A DNA stretch of 64,000 bases from Microbulbifer harenosus (GCF_005771435.1 NZ_VANI01000015.1:62001-126000), one strand, 5' to 3'; shown: positions 18,709 to 28,070, numbered from the stretch's first letter. A program made the numbers and translations. The notes: generated from the letters alone by a model not told the origin.

Positions 18709-18862
18709 GCCGGCAAAGCACGGCAGGGTTTCTTGTGCCGCACTAAGCTGGAATTTCACTTCTAGCGCTATAACCAAAGTGTCTTTTTGGGGGAAAGGTG
18801 CCAGCTGTTAGGATGCGGACAGTTTTCTGGCGGCAAATTCTGAAAATCCGGACTCAAATCCA

Positions 18863-20218
18863 ATGCAATTGAGTGCACTGCTTCTCCTCGCATTCTACTT
18901 TTTCCTGATGTGGCCTCTTGCGCGCTGGCACCGCAGCCGCCATTCGCTGGCGCCGGCGGTATTTGCCGGTCTGCTGCTGGGGGTGTTGTTTGGCGGTTTC
19001 ATGCATCTGGCGGAAGGCTGGGGGGTGAATCTGCCATTTGTGCTCGACTGGATCAGTCTGGTGGGCGAGGGCTATGTGAATCTGCTGCACCTGCTGGTGA
19101 TGCCACTGGTGCTGGTGTGTATTCTCTCTGCGGTGGTCAGGGTCAGCCATACCAGTGATCTTGGCAAGATCAGCGCATCGGTACTGGCGGTACTGCTCGG
19201 TACCACGGCCGTCGCCGCGCTGGTCGGTGTGGTGATTGCCCACCTGTTCGGTCTGTCGGCGGAAGGGCTGGTGGAAGGCGCACGCGAAGCCGCGCGGGTC
19301 GAAGTACTGAACGAGCGCATTGGCCGCGTCAGCGATCTCAGCCTTCCGCAAATTCTCACCTCGTTTATCCCGCGCAATATTTTTGCGGACCTCGCCGGCC
19401 AGCGCGACACGTCAGTGATTGCCGTAGTGATTTTCGCGGTACTGCTGGGGCTGGCGGCGCTGGCGGTGCGCCGCGAAAATCCCGAGCAGGGGGCAGCCAT
19501 CGAGCAGTTTGTCACCATCGCCCAGGTCTGGGTCATGAAACTGGTGCGCCTGATCATGGCCTTCACGCCCTACGGTGTGATGGCGTTGGTGACGGCGCTG
19601 GTGGCCAAATCCAGTTGGGCGGATATCTTCAATCTGTTCAGCTTTGTTGCTGCCTCGTTTGTCGCCATCGCCCTGATGTTTGTGGTGCACGCGCTGCTGC
19701 TGCTGGTGAACGGTATCAGCCCGCTGCACTATTTCGCCAAGGTGTGGCCGGTGCTGGTGTTTGCCTTCAGTTCCCGCTCCAGCGCAGCGACCATTCCGCT
19801 GAATGTGGAAACCCAGATCGACGAGCTGAAAAACTCCCCGGCCATCGCCAACTTCTCCGCCTCCTTCGGCGCCACCATTGGCCAGAACGGCTGCGCTGGC
19901 ATTTACCCGGCGATGCTCGCGGTGATGGTGGCGGTGCCCATGGGGATCAACGTGTTCGATCCTATGTGGCTGGCATCGCTGGTGGCGGTGATTGTAATAA
20001 GCTCCTTCGGTATTGCCGGCGTCGGCGGTGGTGCTACCTTTGCCGCACTGGTGGTACTGCCCACCATGGGACTGCCGGTGCAGATCGCCGCACTGCTGAT
20101 TTCCGTCGAGCCGCTGATCGACATGGCGCGCACCGCGCTGAATGTGAATGGGGCGATGACCGCCGGCACCCTGACCCAGCGCTGGCTGGGAAATGGCGCA
20201 GAGGTCGCGCCGGCCTGA
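18863..20218 (+). CDS. Dicarboxylate/amino acid:cation symporter, TcyP/YdjN-like
   Basis: A 451-residue DAACS-family transporter with about eight transmembrane helices and two re-entrant loops. The serine-rich hairpin is SSRSSAATIPLN at about residues 308-319, and the conserved helix-7 segment reads GATIGQNGCAGIYPAM. These residues match the L-cystine importer TcyP/YdjN branch rather than GltP/DctA. It would import an amino acid or cystine with a cation. It stands alone between a thioredoxin-like gene and a glycine-zipper gene; a link with sulfur metabolism is suggestive but not shown. Confidence 0.82.
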   Translation: MQLSALLLLAFYFFLMWPLARWHRSRHSLAPAVFAGLLLGVLFGGFMHLAEGWGVNLPFVLDWISLVGEGYVNLLHLLVMPLVLVCILSAVVRVSHTSDLGKISASVLAVLLGTTAVAALVGVVIAHLFGLSAEGLVEGAREAARVEVLNERIGRVSDLSLPQILTSFIPRNIFADLAGQRDTSVIAVVIFAVLLGLAALAVRRENPEQGAAIEQFVTIAQVWVMKLVRLIMAFTPYGVMALVTALVAKSSWADIFNLFSFVAASFVAIALMFVVHALLLLVNGISPLHYFAKVWPVLVFAFSSRSSAATIPLNVETQIDELKNSPAIANFSASFGATIGQNGCAGIYPAMLAVMVAVPMGINVFDPMWLASLVAVIVISSFGIAGVGGGATFAALVVLPTMGLPVQIAALLISVEPLIDMARTALNVNGAMTAGTLTQRWLGNGAEVAPA

Positions 20219-20320
20219 GCCGCGTTTTTTCCGGTGCGAAGGCACCACAGCGGTCGAAAAGCTTCCCCGAGTTCAGGAAGGATTCAGCCTGCCCATCCTA
20301 AAGTGCTCCCATAGGCCAAG

Positions 20321-20344
20321 AGGTCAAAAGGTCAAAAGGTCAAC
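20321..20344. repeat. Three tandem 8-bp repeats
   Basis: AGGTCAAA, AGGTCAAA, AGGTCAAC lie head to tail about 50 bp before the glycine-zipper gene start. The period of 8 bp does not match the 11-bp phasing of PhoP boxes. Could be a short microsatellite or a regulator site. Confidence 0.6.
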
Positions 20345-20392
20345 GCGAGATGGGTAACCACCCAACCGGTTCGGTCTCAGGGAGCACGTCAC

Positions 20393-20974
20393 ATGGTCAA
20401 TATCCACAATCTCTGCAAGCAGCTGGGCCTGATCGGCCTCACCGCCTGTCTGGTGGGCCTCAGCGCACATTCCTCCGCCGGCGACAGCGGTTACTATCCA
20501 CACGATGGCTACGATTACGCCACCGTCACCGCCGTCACGCCGGTCTACAACGATATTCAGGTGGTTGAGCCCCGCACCCAGTGCTGGGATCAAACCGTCA
20601 CCTATCGCCAACCTTCCCCCGCGGGCGCCATTATTGGCGGCCTGATCGGTGCAGCGGTCGGGCGTGATGCGGCGCGGGGTTACCGCCATGGCTGGGGACG
20701 TCACAGCCACTACCACCGCGGCAATAAAGGTGCGGGAATGGTAGCCGGCGCCGCGGTGGGCGCGGTGGTCGGCAATGCCATCAGCAGTCACAATGCGCCG
20801 GTGCAGTACGGTACCGAGCAGCGCTGCCAGGTGGTGGAACAGGTCAACACCCGCCGCGAGCTGGTGGGGTACGACGTCAACTACCAATACAACGGCCAGA
20901 CATATCTGATTCGCACCAACCAGCATCCTGGGGATAGAATCCGGGTTCGTGTAGATGTGACGCCGGTGTTGTGA
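20393..20974 (+). CDS. Secreted glycine-zipper 2TM protein
   Basis: A 193-residue exported protein with signal peptide LGLIGLTACLVGLSAHSSAG (cleavage near residue 28). Mature residues 50-70 are acidic/tyrosine rich; then a glycine zipper 2TM domain, AIIGGLIGAAVGRDAARG at about 80-97 and GMVAGAAVGAVVGNAISS at about 115-132. The C-terminal VDVTPVL end and NYQYNGQTYLIRTNQHPGDR resemble the 17-kDa surface antigen family. Function unknown, probably cell-envelope. It is the first of a run with PepSY, response regulator and kinase, suggesting envelope-stress regulation. Confidence 0.75.
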   Translation: MVNIHNLCKQLGLIGLTACLVGLSAHSSAGDSGYYPHDGYDYATVTAVTPVYNDIQVVEPRTQCWDQTVTYRQPSPAGAIIGGLIGAAVGRDAARGYRHGWGRHSHYHRGNKGAGMVAGAAVGAVVGNAISSHNAPVQYGTEQRCQVVEQVNTRRELVGYDVNYQYNGQTYLIRTNQHPGDRIRVRVDVTPVL

Positions 20975-21029
20975 TGGATGCTGACCGGCGTTCACACGTC
21001 ATTGCTTTCGGAATAACAGGAGCTGCATT

Positions 21030-21431
21030 GTGAAACTTCCCGCTACCCCCAGAGCCTCAAAGGTAAAAGCGGCGATGCTATTGGTGACCGGCCTGCTGGC
21101 GGCGCTACTGGCCGCGCCGTTGTACGCCGGGCCGTCCGTTGGTGGTGTGCAGGTTGGCGGACACCCGGGGGAGCGCAATCCGCTGCCGCGGGTGCAGATG
21201 GAGCGCCACGCTGGCAAAGTACAGCCGCTGGCCAGTATTCGCATGCAGAACAAAGGCATCTCCCGCGACCAGGCGGCCTCCCTGGTGAAGCGCCGCTACG
21301 GCGGCAAGATCCTGGCGATCAGCGAAGTGCAGCGCAACGGCCGCACCATGTATCGGGTTAAGGGGCTTTCCGACAAAAGCCAGGTCTATGTGGTGTACGT
21401 GGATAAAGAGACCGGACAGATTTCGGGCTAA
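21030..21431 (+). CDS. PepSY-domain secreted protein
   Basis: A 133-residue protein starting at GTG 21030, with AGGAG seven bases upstream. A signal peptide spans roughly residues 1-33 (LLVTGLLAALLAAPLYA). The C-terminal 60 residues are a PepSY-like domain: ISRDQAASLVKRRYGGKILAIS followed by the hydrophobic YRVKGLSDKSQVYVVYVD. PepSY proteins bind peptides or inhibit proteases in the periplasm and often accompany PhoP/PhoQ-like regulators. It lies 72 bp before the response regulator, separated by a tandem repeat. Confidence 0.78.
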   Translation: MKLPATPRASKVKAAMLLVTGLLAALLAAPLYAGPSVGGVQVGGHPGERNPLPRVQMERHAGKVQPLASIRMQNKGISRDQAASLVKRRYGGKILAISEVQRNGRTMYRVKGLSDKSQVYVVYVDKETGQISG

Positions 21432-21440
21432 TGCCGCTCG

Positions 21441-21479
21441 GACTCACACTCCGCACTCACGCTCCACACTCACGCTCCA
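21441..21479. repeat. 13-bp tandem repeats between PepSY and response regulator
   Basis: CACTCACGCTCCA occurs twice exactly (21454-21466 and 21467-21479), preceded by a diverged copy (GACTCACACTCCG, 21441-21453). Tract sits just before the response regulator Shine-Dalgarno; variable copy number could alter its translation. Confidence 0.7.
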
Positions 21480-21503
21480 CACAATAGCAACAGAGGAATT
21501 TTT

Positions 21504-22178
21504 ATGCGCGCACTGCTGGTGGAAGATGAATTCGCCCTGCGGGAGCAGCTGGCCGCTTCCCTGCGCAAGGCCGGTTACACCGTGGACGAAGCACCGGACG
21601 GCGAAGAGGCTCTGTACCTGGGGCGTGAATACCCCTACGACGTGGCCGTCATGGACCTCGGCCTGCCTAAAATCGATGGCATTGCCGTGATCGAGACCCT
21701 GCGCAAGGAGTCCCGTCATTTTCCCATCCTGATCCTTACCGCCCGCGGCCACTGGCAGGAGCGGGTGCGAGGTCTGGAAGCAGGCGGCGATGACTATCTC
21801 ACCAAGCCGTTTCACACCGAGGAGCTGCTGGCGCGCCTCAACGCTTTGGTGCGCCGCTCCGCGGGATTCTCCTCCCCAACCATCAACGCAGGCCCCATTG
21901 AGCTCGACACCAGCGCCCAGCGGGTAAAGGTCTCCGGCAGTGAGCTGGAACTCACCTCGTTCGAGTACAAGGTGCTCGAGTACCTGATGCTGCACCCGGA
22001 CGAAGTGGTGTCGAAAACCACGCTCACCGAGCACATCTACGAGCAGGACTGCGACCGCGACAGTAATGTGATCGAGGTCTTCATCGGCCGCCTGCGCAAA
22101 AAACTGGACGCTGCCGGCGGGGTGAAACCCATCGAAACCCTGCGCGGGCGTGGTTACCGCTTTTCCGCTGTGAGCTGA
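21504..22178 (+). CDS. PhoP/QseB-like response regulator
   Basis: A 224-residue OmpR-family transcription factor. The receiver has the acidic pocket VEDE (residues 6-9), phosphoacceptor Asp51 (AVMDLGLP), Thr around 80 (LTARG) and Lys near 102 (DYLTKPF). The C-terminal winged helix starts near 125 and includes the DNA-recognition segment VIEVFIGRLRKKL. Its kinase gene begins four bases after the stop. The pair most resembles PhoP/PhoQ, which sense divalent cations or antimicrobial peptides, but the target genes here are not shown. Confidence 0.9.
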   Translation: MRALLVEDEFALREQLAASLRKAGYTVDEAPDGEEALYLGREYPYDVAVMDLGLPKIDGIAVIETLRKESRHFPILILTARGHWQERVRGLEAGGDDYLTKPFHTEELLARLNALVRRSAGFSSPTINAGPIELDTSAQRVKVSGSELELTSFEYKVLEYLMLHPDEVVSKTTLTEHIYEQDCDRDSNVIEVFIGRLRKKLDAAGGVKPIETLRGRGYRFSAVS

Positions 22179-22182
22179 TGCG

Positions 22183-23559
22183 TTGCTGACCCGCTGGCTG
22201 CACTCCCTTTCTGGCCGTCTTTCGCTGATGGCCACGCTGGTACTGCTGGTGTTTCTGGTGGTGCTCTCCGGCGTGCTCGAGCGCGCGTACCGCACCTCAC
22301 TGGACGAGGCCAAGGTGCGCGAGCTGCAAGCTTATATCTACACCCTGCTAGTAGTCGCGGAGCCCGACGGCGACAGTCTGCACCTGCCGTTCAACCTGCC
22401 CGAACAGCGCTTCAACCAGCCGGATTCCGGCCTGATCGGCGCGGTGATGGACTCCCGCGGCCGGGTGATCTGGCGCTCCCAGTCCGCGCTCAGCCTGCCC
22501 AACTTCTCCACCATGCCGCTGCCATTGCCTCTGCGCCAGGGGCAGCAGGCGTTTGCCGAGCTCCAGCTGCCAGGGCTCGACACCCGCTTCAGCAGTTTCC
22601 GCCAGGGTATTGCCTGGGGGCTCGACAGCGAGCTGCAGTTCACTTTTGTGATTCTGGAGGACGCGGCACCGCTGCACGCCCAGGTGCAACAGTTCAGCGA
22701 TACCCTGTGGCGCTGGCTCGGTATCGGCGCACTGGCGCTGATCGCGGTGCAGCTGTTGGTGCTGCGCTGGGGGCTGGCGCCGCTGCGGCGCGTGGCACAC
22801 GCACTGAAAGACATGCAGCAGGGGGGCAGTGATACGCTGCAGGGCAACTTCCCGCGGGAACTGGTGCCACTTACCGACAACCTCAACCTGCTGATTGAGA
22901 ACGAGCGCCGCCAGCGGGAGAAAACCCGTCACACCCTCGGCGATCTCGCCCACAGCCTGAAAACGCCGCTGGCAGTCCTGAAAGGCATGGATCTGGCTGC
23001 CGATCCGCAATCCGCACAGATTGCGTTGGCAGAGCAGGTGCAGCGCATGGACAGCATCATCAGCTACCAGCTGAAGCGCGCCGTCGCCAGCTCGCCCAAG
23101 TCCATCCTGCGCGGGGTGGCAGTAAAGCCGCTTGCAGAAAAAATTCTCACCGCTCTCGACAAGGTCTACCGCACAAAGCACGTGGACGCAGAACTGCTGT
23201 GCGACGACTCGGTGCTGTTCTACGGCGACGAGGGCGACCTGATGGAGATGCTCGGCAATCTGCTGGACAACGGCTACAAATACGGCGGTGGAAAATTGCT
23301 GGCGAAAATCGCCAACACGGATGATCAGCGCGGGCTGGAAATCGTGGTGGCGGACAACGGTCCCGGGCTTACGGACGCCCAATGGCAACAGGTAATCCAG
23401 CGCGGCGTGCGTGCCGACCAGCAACAGCAGGGGCAGGGCATCGGACTTGCGGTAGTGGTGGATATTGTGGAGAGTTACCACGGCAGGATTGCCATAATGC
23501 CCGCACAGGAACGCGGTGATGTGGACCTCGGGGGACTCACCCTGCGGGTTACGCTGTAA
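22183..23559 (+). CDS. PhoQ-like sensor histidine kinase
   Basis: A 458-residue membrane kinase starting with TTG, four bases after the response regulator. Two transmembrane helices lie at about 12-31 and 177-195 and enclose a 145-residue periplasmic sensor. A HAMP-like linker follows, then the H-box with His257 (LGDLAHSLKTPLAVLKG), a PhoQ-type motif. The catalytic domain has the N-box LGNLLDNGYKYGGG and the G boxes DNGPGLTD and GQGIGLAVV. It should phosphorylate the adjacent regulator. The sensor domain lacks an obvious acidic cluster, so cation sensing is not assured. Confidence 0.9.
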   Translation: MLTRWLHSLSGRLSLMATLVLLVFLVVLSGVLERAYRTSLDEAKVRELQAYIYTLLVVAEPDGDSLHLPFNLPEQRFNQPDSGLIGAVMDSRGRVIWRSQSALSLPNFSTMPLPLPLRQGQQAFAELQLPGLDTRFSSFRQGIAWGLDSELQFTFVILEDAAPLHAQVQQFSDTLWRWLGIGALALIAVQLLVLRWGLAPLRRVAHALKDMQQGGSDTLQGNFPRELVPLTDNLNLLIENERRQREKTRHTLGDLAHSLKTPLAVLKGMDLAADPQSAQIALAEQVQRMDSIISYQLKRAVASSPKSILRGVAVKPLAEKILTALDKVYRTKHVDAELLCDDSVLFYGDEGDLMEMLGNLLDNGYKYGGGKLLAKIANTDDQRGLEIVVADNGPGLTDAQWQQVIQRGVRADQQQQGQGIGLAVVVDIVESYHGRIAIMPAQERGDVDLGGLTLRVTL

Positions 23560-23594
23560 CGAATAGAACCAAACAGGCATCTCTCTACCTCGTC

Positions 23595-23614
23595 ATTCCC
23601 GCGCATGCGGGAAT
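23595..23614. repeat. dRS3-like palindrome
   Basis: ATTCCC-N8-GGGAAT, with an 8-bp stem (ATTCCCGC/GCGGGAAT) and a four-base loop. It matches the Neisseria dRS3 consensus and the related 'CGTCATTCCCGC...GCGGGAATCCAG' dispersed repeats found in many proteobacteria. It lies between the kinase and deacetylase genes. Confidence 0.7.
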
Positions 23615-23693
23615 CCAGAGGCTGGACCCCGCGCTCGTGAGGGTGACGCGAATGGCATTTCTGAGATAACTCAAAAAATAAAAAGGACGTTTT

Positions 23694-24533
23694 ATGTTTT
23701 TACAACCATTCAGGAAACGCTCTGGCAATGCGCTGTCCGTATTCGTCGCCATGTTGGCAGCCGTCGCCACCACATCCTCCGCAGCAGAGCTCAAATCCCC
23801 CTGGCCCGGCGGCGCGGAAGTGGCGGTGGTGCTCACCTACGACGATGCACTGGACTCCCATCTGGACATCGCCATCCCCCAACTGAACGAACACAAACTG
23901 CCCGGCACGTTTTATTTAAGCGGCGCTCGCCCATCCATCCGCATGCGCCTGCACGAATGGCGCCGCGCCGCCCAGCGCGGGCATGAACTGGGCAATCACA
24001 TGCTCTACCACCCGTGCCGCAAGTCCCTCTCCAACCGCAGCTGGGTAAAACCCTGGCAGGACCTGGATAACTACACCCTGGAACAGTTCGTGGACGAGGT
24101 GCTGGCCACCAACAGCATGCTCGAAGCCATCGACGGCAGGAAACAGCGTACCTTCGCCTATCCCTGTGGCGACATGATCGCCGGTGGCGAAGATGTGATC
24201 CCCGAATTGAAAAAACTCGTCCCCGCTGCGCGGCTATTCTCCGACGATGGCCAGCACAAAATCAGTGACCGCGACTTTTACCGCATAGCGTCCTTCGACG
24301 GCGCGGAAAAAAATGCGGAAGAACTGATTGCCGTGGTGGAAGCCGCGCGGGAAAACCACAGTCTGGTGGGCTTTATGTTCCACGGCGTGGGCGGCGACTA
24401 CATCACCGTATCGTCCGAGGCACACAAGGCGCTGGTGGAACACCTGGCGGCACACCCGGAGCGCTACTGGGTGGCCACCATGGAGGAGGCGGTTGCACAC
24501 CTGAAGCGGGAGCAGGTGCGGCAGTCGTTGTAA
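23694..24533 (+). CDS. Polysaccharide deacetylase (NodB-like)
   Basis: A 279-residue secreted protein; signal peptide up to about residue 29 (SVFVAMLAAVATTSSAAE). NodB-type motifs: motif 1 LTYDDALD at about 45-52 with the metal-binding Asp, motif 2 HMLYHP at about 102-107 supplying two His ligands, and later FAYPCGDM and FMFHGVGGDY. It would deacetylate a carbohydrate in the periplasm or outside. Substrate is unknown. The gene follows a repeat and is not obviously in an operon with the kinase upstream. Confidence 0.85.
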   Translation: MFLQPFRKRSGNALSVFVAMLAAVATTSSAAELKSPWPGGAEVAVVLTYDDALDSHLDIAIPQLNEHKLPGTFYLSGARPSIRMRLHEWRRAAQRGHELGNHMLYHPCRKSLSNRSWVKPWQDLDNYTLEQFVDEVLATNSMLEAIDGRKQRTFAYPCGDMIAGGEDVIPELKKLVPAARLFSDDGQHKISDRDFYRIASFDGAEKNAEELIAVVEAARENHSLVGFMFHGVGGDYITVSSEAHKALVEHLAAHPERYWVATMEEAVAHLKREQVRQSL

Positions 24534-24672
24534 GGTTGCAGGGTACAGTCTTCTCCGCGTTCGGGTTCTGTCTTTCGGTAGGTCGCAGCGGCCGATCGCC
24601 GCACCGCGTTGTGCAGGATTTGGCAGCGCTCGGGAGGTACAATGCGCCTTTTCCCGACTCCTGGAGTACCCT

Positions 24673-26184
24673 GTGAAATTCCGATCCAAAGTTGCGCGGA
24701 TTACAGCTCCGCTGTTGCTCAGTCCGCTGGTTGCGGTGGCGAATGTTTCGCCGGAAGCGCAGAACACCGCAGACTATGCGGTAAAGCGCTACGAGACGGC
24801 GATGACCGATACCCTCGCCGAACTGGTGAAATTCAAGACCGTGGCGCGGGAAGACCTGCCGCTGGAAAAGAACCCCGAATTTACCGGTTTCAAAAGCACT
24901 TTGTGCGGTACCGCCAGGGACCTGGGGCTTGAGTGCGAGGACCACGGCTACGTGGTGATCGTGGCGCTGGGCCAGGGTGAGGAGAAAATCGGTATCGTCA
25001 CCCACGGCGATGTACAGCCGGCCAATCCGGCCAAGTGGAAGAAAAGCCCGTTTGAGCTGGATCGCACCAGCGAACCGGGCAAGTTGATCGCCCGCGGCAG
25101 CGAGGATGACAAGGGGCCAATCGCCACCGCGCTTTATGCGATGAAGGCGATCAAAGATAAAGGCGTGCCGATGCAGCGGCGCGTGGAGCTGATTGTCTAC
25201 CTGGCCGAGGAGTCCGACTGGGGCCCGCTGGAAGCGTTCCTGAAAGATTACGACATGCCGGCCTATAACATCACCATCGACGCCAATTACCCGGTGGTAA
25301 CCGCAGAGAAGGGCTGGAGTGAAGTGCGCGCAACCTTTGCCGATGCCGCGGTGGCGGACAAGAACAAGCCCTACCTGAGCGAGTTCCACGGTGGCTATTT
25401 CCGCAGCCAGGTACCGGACGAGGCCCATGCCAGTATCGTCAATCCGACCGCGGAGTTGGAGAAGGCGATCCGCGCGCGCGCAGCGGCACATCCGCAGGTA
25501 AAATTCGAGTTCGCGCAAAACGACGGCGTGCTGCAAATCACCGCCCGCGGTGTGGCCACTCACAGTTCCGAACCGGAACACGGTATCAATGCCATTGCTT
25601 TCCTGGCGGATGCGCTGGGCAACCAAGATTGGCCAGCCAATGCCGCCGGCGCCATGGTGCGCTACATCAACGACCTGGTCGGCACCGGCATTGTCGCTGA
25701 GCAGTTCGGCGACATTGCCTACCGCGACGACTTTATGGGACCGATGACCGGCGCCCTGACCATGGTGAAGGCCGACGACAAGGGGCTCACCAGCCACCTG
25801 AACCTGCGCCGTCCCACCGGCAAGTCCGCCGAGTTGCTGGACAAGCAGATCCGCAGTGCCCTCGATAACTGGCAGAAACAGACCGGAATCCAGATGGCGG
25901 AAGTGGGTGTGCATCTCGGTGAACCCTACCGCGCGGATGATGCGCCGCAGGTGGAACCGCTATTGAAGGTGTTCCGTCATTTCACCGGTATCAAAGATGC
26001 GGGCCCGGTATCGATTGGCGGTTCCACCAATGCCAAGCTGCTGCCGAATGCGGTCAGCTTTGGCCCGTCGATGCCGGGCAAAGCCTACACCGGCCACTCT
26101 GAGCACGAGTTTATCACCGTGGATCAGCTGCGCCTGAACCTGAAAATGTATACGGCGATGATGATCGAAATCGCTAATCTGTAG
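24673..26184 (+). CDS. M20-family dipeptidase, secreted
   Basis: A 503-residue M20 metallopeptidase, beginning at GTG 24673 six bases after GGAG. A signal peptide spans about residues 1-24. Metal ligands and catalytic residues are visible: THGDVQPA at about 110, EDDKGP near 138, EESDWGP near 180 and GGSTNAKLLPNA near 456. The architecture resembles PepV/Sapep-type dipeptidases, here exported. It should hydrolyse di- or short peptides in the periplasm. A strong bidirectional terminator follows 26 bp after the stop. Confidence 0.87.
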   Translation: MKFRSKVARITAPLLLSPLVAVANVSPEAQNTADYAVKRYETAMTDTLAELVKFKTVAREDLPLEKNPEFTGFKSTLCGTARDLGLECEDHGYVVIVALGQGEEKIGIVTHGDVQPANPAKWKKSPFELDRTSEPGKLIARGSEDDKGPIATALYAMKAIKDKGVPMQRRVELIVYLAEESDWGPLEAFLKDYDMPAYNITIDANYPVVTAEKGWSEVRATFADAAVADKNKPYLSEFHGGYFRSQVPDEAHASIVNPTAELEKAIRARAAAHPQVKFEFAQNDGVLQITARGVATHSSEPEHGINAIAFLADALGNQDWPANAAGAMVRYINDLVGTGIVAEQFGDIAYRDDFMGPMTGALTMVKADDKGLTSHLNLRRPTGKSAELLDKQIRSALDNWQKQTGIQMAEVGVHLGEPYRADDAPQVEPLLKVFRHFTGIKDAGPVSIGGSTNAKLLPNAVSFGPSMPGKAYTGHSEHEFITVDQLRLNLKMYTAMMIEIANL

Positions 26185-26210
26185 GTCTTCGCCAGAGTGT
26201 TTCCATCAAT

Positions 26211-26242
26211 AAAAAAGGGACTGAAATTTCAGTCCCTTTTTT
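26211..26242. terminator. Bidirectional rho-independent terminator
   Basis: A perfect 32-bp palindrome: A6 followed by GGGACTGAAATTTCAGTCCC and T6. It can terminate both the dipeptidase gene and the convergent acyl-CoA dehydrogenase gene. Confidence 0.93.
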
Positions 26243-26267
26243 AATGGTTTTTTTTGCGGAGGCTGGC

Positions 26268-28070
26268 TCAGAACCAGTCCCGCTGCATCTCAAACGGCAC
26301 GCGGTTGCCGGCTTCCAACAGTGTCAGCTGCGGTTCTATCTCCGGTAATTCCCATTCGATATAGAAGCGCGCGGCCTGCAGCTTTCCGCGGTAGAAATTC
26401 TCTTCGTTCTCACTGAGGTTTGTGTTCAGGCGGCGCGATGCGATCAGGGCCTGGCGCAGCCAGATCCAGCTCACCACCACGCGGCCGAAGGCGTCGAGAT
26501 ACAGTGCGGCATTGGCGAGCCCCAGATCGGCGTCCGCAGCCATCTGCCCCAGTAAAATTTCGGTTGTGCTGTTGAGCCTGCCGAGGCCGTCGCCGAGACG
26601 TTGCGCCAGTGCGTTCAGTTCGTCACTGTCGGCACAGGCGGCGAGGGTTTTGCCGATTTCTCCAGCGAGAAGTTGGTAACCGGCCAATCCTTTTGCGGGC
26701 ACTTTGCGCCCCAGCAGGTCCATGGCCTGAATACCCTCGGTGCCCTCGTGAATCGGGTTCAGGCGGTTGTCGCGGTAGAGCTGTTCGAGGGGGTATTCGC
26801 GAATATAGCCAGAGCCGCCGAGTACCTGGATCGCCAGGTCATTGGCTTTCAGGCAGTATTTCGACGGCCAGGATTTGACGATGGGGGTGAGCAGGTCCAG
26901 CAGTTCCGCGGCCTGCTGCCGCTCATTTTCGGTTTCCGCGCTGTGGGCATCTTCGAACAGTGAAGACGCGTAGAGGCAGAGGGCGAGGCCGCCTTCCACA
27001 TAGCTTTTCTGCATCAGCAACATGCGCCGCACATCTGCATGCTGGATGATGGGGACCTGTTTCGACTGCGGATCGCGGTTGGAAGGCAGGCGACCCTGCG
27101 GGCGCTCTTTTGCGTACTGCAAGGCGTGTTGGTAACCGCGGTAGCCGAGCACTGCCGCACCGGTGCCGACGCCGATGCGGGCTTCGTTCATCAGCTGGAA
27201 CATGTAGCTGAGACCCTTGTGCGGTTCTCCCACCAGGTATCCGACGGCGCCGCCGCTTTCGCCGAAGCTCAGCACGGTGGACGTAGTGTTGCGGTACCCC
27301 ATCTTGTGCAGCAGGCCGGCGAGCTGCACATCGTTGCGGATCGGTGCTGCGCCGTCGGTCGCTGGAATAAATTTTGGCACCAGAAACAGGGAAATACCCT
27401 TGACCCCGGGCGGCGCGTCCTTGATGCGCGCCAATACCATGTGCACGATATTTTCGGTGATGGACTGGTCGCCGCCGGAGATAAACATTTTCTGTCCGCG
27501 CAGGCGATAACTGCCGTCTTCCGCTGGCGTGGCGGTGGTGCGGATGTCCGCGAGGGCGGAGCCCTGGTCCGGCTCAGTCAGTGCCATGGTGCCGGCGTAG
27601 CGGCCGTCCATCATTGGCGGCAGATAGGTATTTTTGAGGTCTTCGCTGGCAAAACTGCGCACCAGGTTTGCCGCGCCCAGGGTGAGAAACGGGTAGGCGG
27701 CGGTGCCCACATTGGCGGCGTTGATGTAGGCCATGGCGCTGCGCAGGATGACTTCCGGCAGTTGCATGCCACCCTCGTCGAAATCGTAGTGGGCGGCGAG
27801 GAAACCGGCCTCGGCGAACGCATGCCAGGCTTTGTGGGTTTCCTCGATCAGGGTGACGGTTTCACCGTCGAACGTGGGTTCGCAAGCGTCGCCCTTGGTG
27901 TAGTGGTCGGCGAAGTATTTTTCCGCGATGGTTCTGGCGGTGTCGAGGGTCGCGTTGAACACTTCCCGGGAATGCTCGGCGTAGCGGGGGCGCTGCAGCA
28001 ATGCCTCGGTATCGAGAAATTCGTACAGCAGGAACTCGATATCCCGGTCTTTCAGATACTGTTCGCTCAT
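26268..28070 (-). CDS. FadE-type acyl-CoA dehydrogenase, long form
   Basis: A 600-residue acyl-CoA dehydrogenase. The ATG at 28070 is preceded by GGAG five bases upstream; a GTG six bases further out is possible. ACAD signatures: AMALTEPDQGSALADIRTTA at about 155, a fingerprint MFISGGDQ, and PIHEGTEGIQAMDLLGRK at about 440 which carries the catalytic Glu. A C-terminal extension of about 140 residues is typical of AcdA/'C22 domain' FadE enzymes. It oxidises acyl-CoA in beta-oxidation with FAD. It ends in a shared terminator. Confidence 0.92.
   Translation of the reverse strand: MSEQYLKDRDIEFLLYEFLDTEALLQRPRYAEHSREVFNATLDTARTIAEKYFADHYTKGDACEPTFDGETVTLIEETHKAWHAFAEAGFLAAHYDFDEGGMQLPEVILRSAMAYINAANVGTAAYPFLTLGAANLVRSFASEDLKNTYLPPMMDGRYAGTMALTEPDQGSALADIRTTATPAEDGSYRLRGQKMFISGGDQSITENIVHMVLARIKDAPPGVKGISLFLVPKFIPATDGAAPIRNDVQLAGLLHKMGYRNTTSTVLSFGESGGAVGYLVGEPHKGLSYMFQLMNEARIGVGTGAAVLGYRGYQHALQYAKERPQGRLPSNRDPQSKQVPIIQHADVRRMLLMQKSYVEGGLALCLYASSLFEDAHSAETENERQQAAELLDLLTPIVKSWPSKYCLKANDLAIQVLGGSGYIREYPLEQLYRDNRLNPIHEGTEGIQAMDLLGRKVPAKGLAGYQLLAGEIGKTLAACADSDELNALAQRLGDGLGRLNSTTEILLGQMAADADLGLANAALYLDAFGRVVVSWIWLRQALIASRRLNTNLSENEENFYRGKLQAARFYIEWELPEIEPQLTLLEAGNRVPFEMQRDWF

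Noticed and set aside
20321-20344. PhoP box
   Set aside because: The repeat period is 8 bp and the sequence lacks GTTTA half-sites at 11-bp phasing.
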